Shown here: positions 16,350 to 24,813 of the stretch, one piece after another
Layout of the letters: the number at the start of each line of letters is the position of its first letter
How positions within the stretch are numbered: the stretch's first letter is position 1
Source: Hymenobacter taeanensis
GTDB taxonomy: Bacteria; Bacteroidota; Bacteroidia; Cytophagales; Hymenobacteraceae
DNA: 64,000 nucleotides
Assembly (NCBI RefSeq): GCF_013137895.1
Contig: NZ_CP053538.1
Location: forward strand, 2,635,001-2,699,000
Direction: 5' to 3'
The notes under the pieces: model-generated
Databases searched by the model: none
What the model was told of the DNA's origin: nothing
The model's input: only the letters and a program-made list of their open reading frames with translations
Translations under genes and position numbers: made by a program

Positions 16350-16982
16350 ATGGATATTATCAACCACTACTTCCCTGACCTTACTGACCAGCAGCGCCGG
16401 TTATTCCGGCAGCTCGAAACAGAGTTTCGCGGCTGGAATGAGCGCCTCAATTTGGTTGCCCGCACTGATGTAGACAATCTTGCCGAGCGGCATTTCCTGC
16501 ACTCATTGGGCATTGCGAAAGTGGTGGAGTTTCCGGCGGGCGCGTCGGTGCTGGATGTGGGCACGGGAGGTGGCCTACCGGGCCTGCCGCTGGCTATCCT
16601 GTTTCCGGAGGTGAAGTTCCACCTCGTGGACAGCATTGGCAAGAAAATTCACGCCGTGCAGGAAATGGCCCGCGACCTAGGCCTCTCTAACGTTACGGCC
16701 GAGCAGATCAGGGCCGAGCAGCTACGTACCAAATACGACTATGTGGTAAGCCGCGCAGTGGCCCGCTTGGCTACTTTCCATACCTGGATTGCTCACCGCT
16801 ATAAGCCCAACGGCCACGCCAACAGCGGCCTATATTACCTGAAAGGCGGCGACCTGGCCGAAGAAATCGAAGAATCGGGCCTGAAAGCCACTATCCATGA
16901 CCTTAAGGATTTCTACCAGGAAGAATTCTTTGAGACGAAGAAGGTGGTGTACGTACCCGCCAGCTCGGCTAAGCAGCGCTAG
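16350..16982 (+). CDS. rsmG: 16S rRNA (guanine-527-N7)-methyltransferase
   Basis: RsmG (GidB) methylates G527 of 16S rRNA with SAM. The 210 residues contain the family start (LTDQQRRLFRQLETEFRGWNERLNLVA), the SAM-binding loop VLDVGTGGGLPGLPLAILFPE, FHLVDSIGKKIHAVQEMARDLGL and the YDYVVSRAVARLATFHTWI block. Length is normal. The stop codon TAG is part of CTAGGCCAC. It is monocistronic, between the GT2-sigma terminator and a convergent hydrolase gene. Confidence 0.95.
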   Translation: MDIINHYFPDLTDQQRRLFRQLETEFRGWNERLNLVARTDVDNLAERHFLHSLGIAKVVEFPAGASVLDVGTGGGLPGLPLAILFPEVKFHLVDSIGKKIHAVQEMARDLGLSNVTAEQIRAEQLRTKYDYVVSRAVARLATFHTWIAHRYKPNGHANSGLYYLKGGDLAEEIEESGLKATIHDLKDFYQEEFFETKKVVYVPASSAKQR

Positions 16983-17123
16983 GCCACTATAGTCCGCTGT
17001 AACAGGATAAACCAGCATACCTCTCCGCTAGATAGTGAGTGATAGCAGCGCCTTATGGCAGGCAGGCAATGTGGCAGCAATGCTCTTTGCTTGCTATTTA
17101 TATAATCTGGCAGCCTAATTACA

Positions 17124-17158
17124 AAGGCCCTCACTTCTGCACGGGAAGTAGGGCCCTT
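17124..17158. terminator. Hairpin between rsmG and the YheT-like gene
   Basis: Arms AAGGCCCTCACTTC (17124-17137) and GAAGTAGGGCCCTT (17145-17158) pair with one bulge, between two convergent genes. The flanking T-runs are weak. Confidence 0.55.
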
Positions 17159-17243
17159 CTGGTGAGATGAAGAGAAGATGCTCTACTTATAGCTACAGTG
17201 CTGCCTTACGCGAACTAGCTCTGCTAAGAGCAAAGCAACTGCT

Positions 17244-18230
17244 TTAAGCCGGCACTTCGGCAGTTAAGAATTCTACGGCGCGCCGTTCTGAGTAATATAT
17301 CCCGTCAGGTGATCCTTCGGCGAAGCCCACGTGCCCCCCATTCGCGGGCGTTTCCAGAAATACATACGGGCTCTGGGCCGCTACCTCCCTCGGAAAGCAG
17401 GTAGGCGAGAGAAATGGGTCGTTTTGCGCATTCACGAGCAATGTGGGCACCTGAATGTTGCCAAGGTAGCGCCCGGAGCTGGAGTGCTCGTAATAGTCGT
17501 CAGCCGACTTAAACCCGTGCATAGGAGCGGTAAAGCGCTCATCAAACTGCGGGAAGTCCTGAAGCTGATCTAAGTCGTGGAGGTCTACCTGGCCGGGCAG
17601 CAACTCCGCCTTCTGCCGCATTTTAGCGCGTAGGCTTTTCAAAAAGCGTTTGAGGTAAATGCGGTTTTCAGGGCGGGCTATCTGGTAGGAGCTGGCCTTC
17701 AAGTCAGTGGGTACTGAAAATACCGCGGCCCGCTTTACTTCAGCGGGTACCCGTTCTGGTTTCTCTCCTAGGTATTTCAAGGTAACGTTGCCGCCCGCCG
17801 AGAAGCCCGTGAGGTACACCCGGCGGTAGCGGCCGGTGCTCAACGCATAGCGCACCACAAAGTCCAGGTCGTCGGTGTCGCCGAGGTGGTAGGAGCGGAG
17901 CAGACGGTTCATTTCGCCGCTGCAGCTACGGTAGTTCCAGGCCAGCGCATCCAGGCCAGCGCGGTTCAGGGCGCGCACCATGCCACGCACGTAGGGCCGG
18001 GAGGCGTCGCCTTCCAGCCCATGCGACACAATTGCCAACGCATCAGAAGCTTCTCCGGCTGGCAACCGAGACCAATCAAGATCTAGAAAATCACCGTCGG
18101 TGGTTTCTATTCGCTCCCGTTGGTAGCGCACATCCGGCACCGTACGCCACAAGCTGGGTACAATAGTCTGCAGATGGCCATTAAACAGGTAGAAGGGAGG
18201 GTGGTAGGGCGAGGCAGCGACGAGAGGCAT
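17244..18230 (-). CDS. YheT-like alpha/beta hydrolase
   Basis: 328 residues of the YheT/ABHD1-3 (UPF0017) group of alpha/beta hydrolases. Start PLVAASPYHPPFYLFNGHLQTIVPSLW is the family signature; VSHGLEGDASRPYVRGM carries the oxyanion region, LTGFSAGGNVTLKYLGE the nucleophile Ser, VNAQNDPFLSP the Asp, and NGGHVGF the His of the triad. The ATG at 18230 was chosen because the longer frame adds an unconvincing hydrophobic stretch before the signature. Members act on esters or lipids, but the natural substrate is not known. Divergent from the DUF4142 gene. Confidence 0.92.
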   Translation of the reverse strand: MPLVAASPYHPPFYLFNGHLQTIVPSLWRTVPDVRYQRERIETTDGDFLDLDWSRLPAGEASDALAIVSHGLEGDASRPYVRGMVRALNRAGLDALAWNYRSCSGEMNRLLRSYHLGDTDDLDFVVRYALSTGRYRRVYLTGFSAGGNVTLKYLGEKPERVPAEVKRAAVFSVPTDLKASSYQIARPENRIYLKRFLKSLRAKMRQKAELLPGQVDLHDLDQLQDFPQFDERFTAPMHGFKSADDYYEHSSSGRYLGNIQVPTLLVNAQNDPFLSPTCFPREVAAQSPYVFLETPANGGHVGFAEGSPDGIYYSERRAVEFLTAEVPA

Positions 18231-18520
18231 AGTAAACGGGCAAAAAATGAAGGGCGTCGTCAGATAAAGTAATATACGGCAAAAAAGTAGGCATGCATAC
18301 AAATCAGGCAGGCAATTACGAGGTATACTTTAACATTATCTGAGTGCTGGCAAATAGGATATTGTGAGGTTGAGGCCGAAACTCGAAGCGTGAAATTATT
18401 GGGCTTTATTAGCTCAACAGTATCGGTAAGGCAATGCTAGTGTAGTCTAACTAGAAGAGAAGGGTTCATCGTTTTTTTATAAAATCCGTATACGGGTTCT
18501 CAGTTCAACCTCTCTACACT

Positions 18521-19243
18521 ATGAAGACAACAAAAGTATTTCCACAATTTCTTGTTGCCAGTGCCCTGCTATTTAGCACGGGCTGTGCCACCTCAAACAC
18601 CGGTACCAGCACCAGCGCTGGCACAACATCGGGGAGCTCGGTTGGCACGGGCATGAGTACCAACGGCGTTACGGGCACGGCCGATACCGGTGCCACGCTG
18701 GGCACTAACAACCCTGGTACTGATATGCGTTCATCCAGCTCGTACCCAGGGGTAGCTCCCACCGGAGGAACCACCTCAACCGATATGGCCGCTTTCATGG
18801 GCACGTTTGCCACGATGAAAGACCCTGTATTCCTGATGACAGCCGCCAGCAGCAACCTACTGGAAATTCAGCTGGGCCAGTTGGCTGCCCAACGAGCCTC
18901 CAACGCTGAAGTAAAGCGCTACGGTCAGATGATGGTAGACCATCACACCAAAGCCACTCAGCAACTGAAAAGTGTTGCTATACCCCTCGGTGTTGACTTA
19001 CCCCAAACCATGATGCCCATTCACCAAGCAATAGCCGATAAGGTAATGGCAAAGTCAGGCAAAGAGTTTGATGAGGCCTACATGGATGCCATGGAAACGG
19101 CCCATAAGATGGACGTAGCCATGTTTGAGGTAAAAGAGAAAGCCGCTGATACGCCCACCGTAAAATCATTTGCTTCTCAGACGCTGCCTCTGCTCCGCTC
19201 ACATGAGACCATGGCCAACGAAATAGAAAAGAAGGTTGATTAA
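18521..19243 (+). CDS. DUF4142 lipoprotein (ferritin-like helical bundle)
   Basis: 240 residues. The signal peptide ends in a lipobox, LLFSTGC, so the protein is a lipoprotein. A Ser/Thr/Gly-rich linker of about 60 residues follows. The C-terminal two-thirds is a DUF4142 helical bundle: DPVFLMTAASSNLLEIQLGQ, LAAQRASNAEVKRYGQMMVDHHTKATQQL, EFDEAYMDAMETAHKMDVAMFE, and LPLLRSHETMANEI. The His-rich VDHHTKA block is typical. The function of the family is not established; it is often linked to envelope or oxidative stress. Monocistronic, followed by a large perfect hairpin. Confidence 0.9.
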   Translation: MKTTKVFPQFLVASALLFSTGCATSNTGTSTSAGTTSGSSVGTGMSTNGVTGTADTGATLGTNNPGTDMRSSSSYPGVAPTGGTTSTDMAAFMGTFATMKDPVFLMTAASSNLLEIQLGQLAAQRASNAEVKRYGQMMVDHHTKATQQLKSVAIPLGVDLPQTMMPIHQAIADKVMAKSGKEFDEAYMDAMETAHKMDVAMFEVKEKAADTPTVKSFASQTLPLLRSHETMANEIEKKVD

Positions 19244-19273
19244 GACCTTCAAAAATAAGCTCTAGGCCAGTTG

Positions 19274-19329
19274 CGCCTACATAACACTGCCCGCTTGCAC
19301 TAGCGCAAGCGGGCAGTGTTATGTAGGCG
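19274..19329. terminator. Large perfect hairpin after the DUF4142 gene
   Basis: A perfect 25-bp stem (19274-19298 with 19305-19329) with a 6-nt loop. There is no T-run, so it may be a repeat-type element or a strong mRNA 3' end. A smaller hairpin, TCAGCACA with TGTGCTGA, lies just after it (19337-19358). Confidence 0.7.
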
Positions 19330-19519
19330 GTAGGTATCAGCACAGTGCTTTGTGCTGACAGAGCCTATGAAAATACGGCACTTGGCGTTGGGGCTTGAGT
19401 AGTAAGTAGAACCTACTACTGTCTTGCTATAGAGTATTGCCGGCCTTACTGTTTGTGGGGTTGTCTGCCAGGGGGCTCAGCTAGCTGTTCTGCGCGATAA
19501 ATGCTATACCCATCCGGGA

Positions 19520-19556
19520 TAAGGGTTTGCTATTTCAAACCAAACCCTTACCTTTG
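19520..19556 (+). promoter_or_regulatory. rpsT promoter embedded in a perfect dyad
   Basis: TTTG (19526-19529) and TACCTTTG (19549-19556) are 19 bp apart, a full consensus promoter. Both elements overlap a perfect 10-bp inverted repeat, TAAGGGTTTG (19520-19529) and CAAACCCTTA (19541-19550). The predicted leader to the rpsT ATG is about 42-45 nt. The symmetry suggests a regulator binding site over the promoter. Confidence 0.75.
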
Positions 19557-19604
19557 CCAACCCAATTGAATTGATTTCGAGCAGAAGACCATTTTTCTTA
19601 ACCC

Positions 19605-19862
19605 ATGGCAAATCATAAGTCGGCCCTGAAGCGCATCCGCTCCAATGAAGCGAAGCGCGTGCTGAACCGTTACCAGGCTAAATCCACTCGCACCGCTATC
19701 AAGAAGCTGCGTGCTACCACTGATGCTTCGGCTGCACAAGAGTTGCTGCAGAAAGTATCATCGATGTTGGACCGTCTGGCCAAGAAGAACATCATTCACA
19801 AGAACAAAGCCGCTAACAACAAGTCGAAGTTGGCTAAGTTCGTGAAGACGCTGGCTGCCTAA
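19605..19862 (+). CDS. rpsT: 30S ribosomal protein S20
   Basis: S20 binds 16S rRNA early in small-subunit assembly. The 85-residue helical, very basic protein starts MANHKSALKRIRSNEAKRVL and ends NKAANNKSKLAKFVKTLAA, the standard S20 pattern. The ATG is preceded by a consensus promoter and A/T-rich leader (CCATTTTTCTTAACCC). Monocistronic with its own terminator. Confidence 0.97.
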   Translation: MANHKSALKRIRSNEAKRVLNRYQAKSTRTAIKKLRATTDASAAQELLQKVSSMLDRLAKKNIIHKNKAANNKSKLAKFVKTLAA

Positions 19863-19893
19863 ACGGCAAAACTGGCGTTTCTGCTCTTTTATA

Positions 19894-19927
19894 GAAAAAG
19901 CTCCGTGCTGCAGCGCGGAGCTTTTTC
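19894..19927 (+). terminator. rpsT terminator
   Basis: 16-bp stem GAAAAAGCTCCGTGCT with AGCGCGGAGCTTTTTC (one wobble pair), 31 nt after the stop. Confidence 0.85.
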
Positions 19928-20003
19928 GCGTATAGGGTGGCCTAGAAACCACAAAGCTGGTCAAGCTGGTCAAGAGCTAGTGCTTTGCCGGCGGCAGAAG
20001 CAT

Positions 20004-20038
20004 AAAAAAGCCCGACCGTTTTTGGTCGGGCTTTTTTT
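20004..20038 (-). terminator. pyk terminator
   Basis: Stem AAAAAAGCCCGACC with GGTCGGGCTTTTTT. A-run and T-run on either side; it lies just after the pyk stop on the minus strand. Confidence 0.85.
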
Positions 20039-20056
20039 AACGCTGTAGCGGAGGCG

Positions 20057-21496
20057 CTAGGCCACGCTTACTTTCACCATGTTGGTTTTGCCCTTTTCGT
20101 TGATCGGCATAGAAGCAGTGTTGATAAACACGTCGCCCTTCTGCAGGTGTCCGGAGGCCGTTAGGGCGTACTTGATATCCGATACGGTGCCATCGGTGCT
20201 GATCATGCGGTCATAATAGAAACCACGCACACCCCAAATCAGACTTAGGGTAGTCAGAAGGGAACGGTTATCAGTGAAGATAAAGATGTTCGCCTTGGGC
20301 CGATACTTGGCAATTTGGAAGGCGGTGTAGCCGCGGTGCGTCATGCCGGTAATGGCTTTGGCGCCGGTATTCTTGGCTAAGTGGCAAGCCGCCGACAGCA
20401 CGCTATCCACCATGAAGGTTTGCGAGGTGGGGTCGATGGGGAACCAGTGGTTATAAAGGCTCGGCATGCGCGTTTCCACGCTCATGATAGTGGCCACCAT
20501 TGAGCGGATAACTTCGGCGGGGTAGGCACCCACGGCCGTTTCGGCCGACAGCATTACGGCATCGGCTCCGTCAATCACGGCGTTGGCTACGTCGCTGGTT
20601 TCGGCGCGAGTAGGGCGGGGGGCCGTAATCATGCTTTCCATCATCTGGGTAGCCACAATAACCGGTTTACCGGCCTTGTTGCACTTTTCTACAATCAGCT
20701 TCTGGGCCATCGGCACCTCTTCCATCTTCACCTCCACACCCAGGTCGCCGCGGGCTACCATTACGGCATCGGTGAGGGCAATGATTTCATCGAGGTTTTT
20801 AAGGCCTTCGGGGGTTTCAATCTTGGCAATTACTTTGGCAGTCTTGCCACTCTCGGCAATCAGGCTCTTAATGAAGCGGATGTCTTCGGCGCGGCGAGCA
20901 AACGAGAGGGCAATCCAGTCTACATCGTTCTCTAAGCCAAACTTCAGGTCCTCAATATCCTTCTCCGTCATTGACGGCGCCGACACTTCTGAATCGGGCA
21001 AATTGATGCCCTTGCGGGGCTTCACAGTACCGCCGTAGATAACTTCAACGTCAACCTCCTTGTCGCGGTCAGTGGCCAGCACGCGTAGCTCAATTTTGCC
21101 GTCGTCGATCAGGATCATGTCGCCGGCCTTCACGTCGCGGGCCAGGCCTAGGTAGATAGTGCTTAGGCGGGTGGCAGTAGTAATTTCTTTCTCGCCGCAA
21201 ACCAGCTTAATCCGGTCGCCGGCCTTAATTTCTACGGCCCCGCCTTCTACTTCACCCAGCCTGATTTTTGGGCCCTGCAGGTCCTGGAGCAGGCCTACGT
21301 GGGTGCGCATATCTTTATTCAGGCGGCGCACTGTGTTGATCACCGAGAGATGGTCTTCGTGGCTGCCGTGGGAGAAATTCAGGCGAAAGACATCCACTCC
21401 CTCGCGGATGAGCATACCCAGCTTTTCGTACGTATTGGAAGCGGGGCCAACAGTGGCCACAATTTTTGTTCTATTGAAATGCGGACGAGGTTCCAT
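20057..21496 (-). CDS. pyk: Pyruvate kinase
   Basis: Last step of glycolysis: PEP + ADP to pyruvate + ATP. The 479 residues contain NRTKIVATVGPASNTYEKL, LNFSHGSHEDH, LQDLQGPKIRLGEV, the catalytic Lys/Glu segment AKVIAKIETPEGLKNLDEII, VMVARGDLGVEV, and the ATQMMESMITAPRPTRAETSDVANAV block, then a C-terminal allosteric domain. Length is typical of the standard form. It lies downstream of the IPExxxVDY gene on the same strand, a pairing seen across Bacteroidota. The stop TAG is in CTAGGCC. Confidence 0.97.
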   Translation of the reverse strand: MEPRPHFNRTKIVATVGPASNTYEKLGMLIREGVDVFRLNFSHGSHEDHLSVINTVRRLNKDMRTHVGLLQDLQGPKIRLGEVEGGAVEIKAGDRIKLVCGEKEITTATRLSTIYLGLARDVKAGDMILIDDGKIELRVLATDRDKEVDVEVIYGGTVKPRKGINLPDSEVSAPSMTEKDIEDLKFGLENDVDWIALSFARRAEDIRFIKSLIAESGKTAKVIAKIETPEGLKNLDEIIALTDAVMVARGDLGVEVKMEEVPMAQKLIVEKCNKAGKPVIVATQMMESMITAPRPTRAETSDVANAVIDGADAVMLSAETAVGAYPAEVIRSMVATIMSVETRMPSLYNHWFPIDPTSQTFMVDSVLSAACHLAKNTGAKAITGMTHRGYTAFQIAKYRPKANIFIFTDNRSLLTTLSLIWGVRGFYYDRMISTDGTVSDIKYALTASGHLQKGDVFINTASMPINEKGKTNMVKVSVA

Positions 21497-21561
21497 GCAG
21501 TGAGGTATGGGCTGTTTAAAAATGGTGTGATGTCAATTCCGTAGCTGGCAGCCGCGCAACA

Positions 21562-21636
21562 AAGGACCTTCTTACGCAAGCCAGGACGCAGAAACAGAGG
21601 CTCTGTTGCCGGTGTGGCAGACGTAAGAAGGTCCTT
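21562..21636. repeat. Inverted repeat between the IPExxxVDY gene and pyk
   Basis: Perfect 15-bp arms AAGGACCTTCTTACG (21562-21576) and CGTAAGAAGGTCCTT (21622-21636) with a 45-bp centre that itself has CAGAGGCTCTG. Placement between cotranscribed genes suggests a REP-like element that may also shape the message. Confidence 0.65.
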
Positions 21637-21677
21637 CGCCGCGCGTGCGCTAGGTAGGAAATGGACGCAATGGAAGC

Positions 21678-22106
21678 TCAAAAGAGCAGATTTTCTTTGA
21701 ATTTTAGATCATTCGGATCCAATTGGCTGACGAGTTGCACCTCCGGCAGGGCCGCCAGGCACGAGAGCAACGCCTCCGGAGCTAAGGTTCCGGTCCCGTT
21801 ACTGACCTGGAGTAAATAATCATACTCTTTTATATCGGGAGCTAGAAAAGGTTTCTTCAGGGGCGAGGGATCAACGGAGCGGTTGCGCAACAAGCGTAGG
21901 GTATAGTGCTCTGTAGCATGAAGGTAGTTGCTGATAACGAGGCGGCCACGCGTAAGCAAATCGTAAATCAGATCCTGCTGTTTTACCAGGCGCAGGTGCA
22001 GCAGGCGGTTAAGCGTCCAAGCCAGCGTGTGCTCCCGCGACGACGAAACGAGCCCGAACAAGTCGAAGTCGCAGGTGTATTCTACGTCTAGGGTAAGGGT
22101 TTTCAT
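21678..22106 (-). CDS. IPExxxVDY family protein
   Basis: 142 residues. The name-giving motif near the C-terminal half is here APDIKEYDYLLQV. The N-terminus KTLTLDVEYTCDFDLFGLVS and the helix LAWTLNRLLHLRLVKQQDLI are also usual. The family is restricted to Bacteroidota and has no known function; it regularly precedes pyk and faces acpP, exactly as here. A -7 element lies about 26 bp upstream of its ATG. I cannot add a biochemical role. Confidence 0.88.
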   Translation of the reverse strand: MKTLTLDVEYTCDFDLFGLVSSSREHTLAWTLNRLLHLRLVKQQDLIYDLLTRGRLVISNYLHATEHYTLRLLRNRSVDPSPLKKPFLAPDIKEYDYLLQVSNGTGTLAPEALLSCLAALPEVQLVSQLDPNDLKFKENLLF

Positions 22107-22131
22107 GAGGCGTGATAGGGGGCAGAGAGGG

Positions 22132-22139
22132 CAAATTTA
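22132..22139 (-). promoter_or_regulatory. Promoter -7 element of the IPExxxVDY-pyk unit
   Basis: TAAATTTG on the minus strand matches TAnnTTTG; the predicted leader is about 20 nt. No clear TTTG partner is visible. Confidence 0.5.
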
Positions 22140-22207
22140 AGGAGGCTGGCAGCCCTATGGAATCACCCCGGCCATAATCTTGTACCCGGAAGATTAGGGG
22201 GGCGAAG

Positions 22208-22239
22208 TTTGACAATGTTAGGGAAGATGGTGTTATTTG
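22208..22239 (+). promoter_or_regulatory. Possible acpP promoter
   Basis: TTTG at 22208-22211 lies 20 bp before GTTATTTG (22232-22239). The TTTG part of the -7 element is present but the leading TA is not. Predicted leader about 25 nt. Confidence 0.4.
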
Positions 22240-22268
22240 TGCCGAGTTTTCCTTAAACCCCCACGGAA

Positions 22269-22505
22269 ATGTCTGAAATTGCAGAAAAAGTAAAAGCCAT
22301 CATCATCGATAAACTCGGCGTAGAAGCTTCTGAAGTAACCCCCGAAGCTAGCTTCACCAACGACCTGGGTGCTGACTCGCTGGATACTGTCGAGCTGATC
22401 ATGGAGTTCGAGAAAGAATTCAACGTGTCGATTCCTGACGACCAGGCCGAGAACATCGGTACCGTGGGCCAAGCTATCAGCTACCTCGAAGAGCACGCTA
22501 AATAA
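22269..22505 (+). CDS. acpP: Acyl carrier protein
   Basis: Carries acyl chains on phosphopantetheine during type II fatty-acid synthesis. The 78-residue acidic helical protein has the modification site [20 protein letters not shown] with the attachment Ser in DSL. The start [18 protein letters not shown] is standard. It leads the acpP-fabF-rnc cluster; the gap to fabF holds an inverted repeat. Confidence 0.97.
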   Translation: MSEIAEKVKAIIIDKLGVEASEVTPEASFTNDLGADSLDTVELIMEFEKEFNVSIPDDQAENIGTVGQAISYLEEHAK

Positions 22506-22507
22506 GC

Positions 22508-22597
22508 AGTATTGGGTACTTGGTATTGAGTAGTTAGCCTCTCCTGCCCCGTGGTGTACTACAGGGCATTCCTACTAGCTACTCAGTACTCAATACT
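22508..22597. repeat. Inverted repeat between acpP and fabF
   Basis: Left arm 22508-22537 (AGTATTGGGTACTTGGTATT and onward) and right arm 22575-22597 (CTAGCTACTCAGTACTCAAT and onward) are imperfect reverse complements rich in GTATTGAGTA units. The loop is about 37 nt. Confidence 0.55.
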
Positions 22598-22678
22598 TTT
22601 CATAGTGCTTACCGGCCGGCTCGCCGCCGGCCGTTTGCTTTCCTACCATTCCTTTCTTTCGCTTCTCTGAGCCAGCCT

Positions 22679-23926
22679 ATGTCTCTTCGGAGAGTTGTCG
22701 TGACCGGCCTGGGTGCTATTACCCCGCTCGGCAAAACCGCCCCCGCTTATTGGGAGGGCCTGAAGGCCGGCGTTAGTGGCGCCGCGCCCATCACCCGTTT
22801 CGATGCCACCAAGTTCAAGACTCGCTTTGCGTGTGAAGTGAAGGACTACAATCCGGATGACTACTTCGAGCGCAAAGAAGGTCGGAAAATGGACATCTTT
22901 ACCCAGTTTGGTCTGATTGCCGCCGATGAGGCCATTCAGGACGCCAACCTGGAGGGAGTGGACAAAGACCGCGTGGGTGTTATCTGGGGCTCCGGTATCG
23001 GGGGCCTTACTTCCCTGCAAGCTGAGTGCATTGCCTTTGCCAACGGCGACGGCACCCCTCGCTTCAATCCTTTCTTCATTCCGAAGATGATTGCCGACAG
23101 CGCGTCGGGCAATATTTCCATCAAGCACAAATTCCGTGGTCCGAACTTCGTGACGACTTCGGCTTGCGCGTCTTCTTCTGATTCCATCATCTCCGCCTTT
23201 AACTACATCCGCCTGAACATGGCCGATGTAATGGTAACGGGCGGTTCCGAAGCAGCTGTCACTGAGTCGGGAGTAGGTGGTTTCAACGCCCTCAAGGCTA
23301 TGAGTGAGCGTAACGATACTCCCGAGCTGGCCTCTCGCCCCTACGATAAGGAGCGGGATGGTTTTGTGCTCGGTGAAGGTGCCGGTGCGCTGGTGCTCGA
23401 AGAATACGAGCACGCCAAAGCCCGCGGAGCAAAGATCTACGCTGAGCTCATCGGCGGCGGTATGTCGGCGGATGCGTACCATATTACGGCCCCCGACCCC
23501 GAGGGCAACGGTGTGGTACTGGTAATGCAGAACGCTCTGCGTGATGCTGGCATCACGCCCGCAGATGTAGACTACATCAACACCCACGGTACCAGCACTC
23601 CCCTCGGCGACGGGGCGGAGGTGAAGGCCATCCAGAAGGTGTTCGGTGAAGATGCTTACAAGCTCAACATCAGCTCTACCAAGAGCATGACGGGCCACCT
23701 GCTGGGTGGTGCTGGCGCTATTGAGGCCGTGGCCTGCATCCTGGCGATGCAACACAACCTCGTGCCGCCTACCATTAACCACTTCACCGACGACCCCGAG
23801 CTGGACCCCAAGTTGAACTTCACGTTCAACACGGCCCAGCCCCGCGAGGTGAACGTGGCCATGAGCAACACCTTTGGATTCGGTGGCCACAACACGTCGG
23901 TCATTTTTCGTAAAATCAGCGCCTAA
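22679..23926 (+). CDS. fabF: Beta-ketoacyl-ACP synthase II
   Basis: Condenses malonyl-ACP with acyl-ACP. The 415 residues contain RRVVVTGLGAITPLGKTAP, nucleophile Cys in TTSACASSSDSI (usually TACATG-like; here ACASS), the first His in INTHGTSTPLGD and the second in KSMTGHLLGGAGAIE, plus the C-terminal SNTFGFGGHNTSVIF. Its stop codon overlaps the rnc ATG by one base (TAATG), so fabF and rnc are coupled. The Cys-His-His triad is intact. Confidence 0.96.
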   Translation: MSLRRVVVTGLGAITPLGKTAPAYWEGLKAGVSGAAPITRFDATKFKTRFACEVKDYNPDDYFERKEGRKMDIFTQFGLIAADEAIQDANLEGVDKDRVGVIWGSGIGGLTSLQAECIAFANGDGTPRFNPFFIPKMIADSASGNISIKHKFRGPNFVTTSACASSSDSIISAFNYIRLNMADVMVTGGSEAAVTESGVGGFNALKAMSERNDTPELASRPYDKERDGFVLGEGAGALVLEEYEHAKARGAKIYAELIGGGMSADAYHITAPDPEGNGVVLVMQNALRDAGITPADVDYINTHGTSTPLGDGAEVKAIQKVFGEDAYKLNISSTKSMTGHLLGGAGAIEAVACILAMQHNLVPPTINHFTDDPELDPKLNFTFNTAQPREVNVAMSNTFGFGGHNTSVIFRKISA

Positions 23927-24675
23927 TGCCAAGGCCCGGTCAGCCCCTTCCGTTGTTCGGCTTCTTTCGCCGGATACTGGGCCATGACCGGGCCTTTCGG
24001 CAGGCTATTGCCACCGTCACGGGCAGCACCCCCGATAATATTCGGCTCTATCATCTGGCATTTACGCACTCCTCCATTATTCGGCAGCAGCCGGAAGTAG
24101 GGCGGCACCAGAGCAATGAGCGACTGGAGTTTCTCGGCGACGCCGTGCTGGGCACAGTGGTAGCTGAGTACCTGTTCCGCAAGTTCCCCTATGAGCAGGA
24201 AGGTTTCCTGACGGAGATGCGCAGCCGCATTGTAAATCGAGAAAGCCTCAATGGCCTGGCCTTGAAAATAGGCCTTGATAAGCTGGTGCAGCTAGATCCC
24301 GCTCAGGGCCGCGCCGCCCGTTCGCGTTCCGTGAACGGCAACGCACTGGAGGCACTGGTAGGAGCTATTTATCTCGACCACGGCTACAAAACAGCGCGTA
24401 AGTTTGTGCTCAGCCGGTTGGTTAAGCCGTTCATCGATGTGAAATCGATGACGACTACCACTACCAATTTCAAGAGCAAACTAATTGAGTGGGCCCAGCG
24501 CAATGGCAAAAACATGCGCTACGACCTGACCGGCGAGCCTAGGCCAGGTGGTGTTATGGAATTCTCTGCTACCGTAGTAGTAGATGAAAACCCCGTGGCA
24601 ACCGGCATGGGCCTCTCTAAGAAGCAAGCGGAGCAATTAGCCGCCGAGCGCGCCCTGGAAGTATTAGGCGTTTAG
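23926..24675 (+). CDS. rnc: Ribonuclease III
   Basis: Cuts double-stranded RNA in rRNA and mRNA processing. The 249 residues have an RNase III domain with the signature NERLEFLGDAVLGTVVAEYL and catalytic acidic residues in NALEALVGAIYLDHGY. A C-terminal dsRNA-binding domain follows (NFKSKLIEWAQRNGKNMRYD, GLSKKQAEQLAAERALEVLG). The start overlaps the fabF stop. The acpP-fabF-rnc order is standard in Bacteroidota. Confidence 0.96.
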   Translation: MPRPGQPLPLFGFFRRILGHDRAFRQAIATVTGSTPDNIRLYHLAFTHSSIIRQQPEVGRHQSNERLEFLGDAVLGTVVAEYLFRKFPYEQEGFLTEMRSRIVNRESLNGLALKIGLDKLVQLDPAQGRAARSRSVNGNALEALVGAIYLDHGYKTARKFVLSRLVKPFIDVKSMTTTTTNFKSKLIEWAQRNGKNMRYDLTGEPRPGGVMEFSATVVVDENPVATGMGLSKKQAEQLAAERALEVLGV

Positions 24676-24699
24676 GCCACTTTACTAGTTATGAATTTC

Positions 24700-24727
24700 A
24701 AGCTCTGGCTTTGGTCAGGGCTTTTTT
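24700..24727 (+). terminator. rnc terminator
   Basis: Stem AAGCTCTG with CAGGGCTT (one wobble) followed by a T-run, 25 nt after the rnc stop. Confidence 0.75.
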
Positions 24728-24813
24728 GCGTTGTAGAGGTAACCTAGGGGCAACCTCAACTCGCAAAATGGAGTTGTTTTGCAGAACATACTTCCCTTCC
24801 GACTTCCTGACTT

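Noticed and set aside
19274..19329. A small RNA gene
   Set aside because: It is a simple perfect hairpin with no promoter element in front, best read as an mRNA 3' structure or repeat.
22643..23932. 429-residue open frame opposite fabF and rnc
   Set aside because: It is a GC-rich shadow of fabF on the other strand with no recognisable domain; fabF has all its catalytic motifs.
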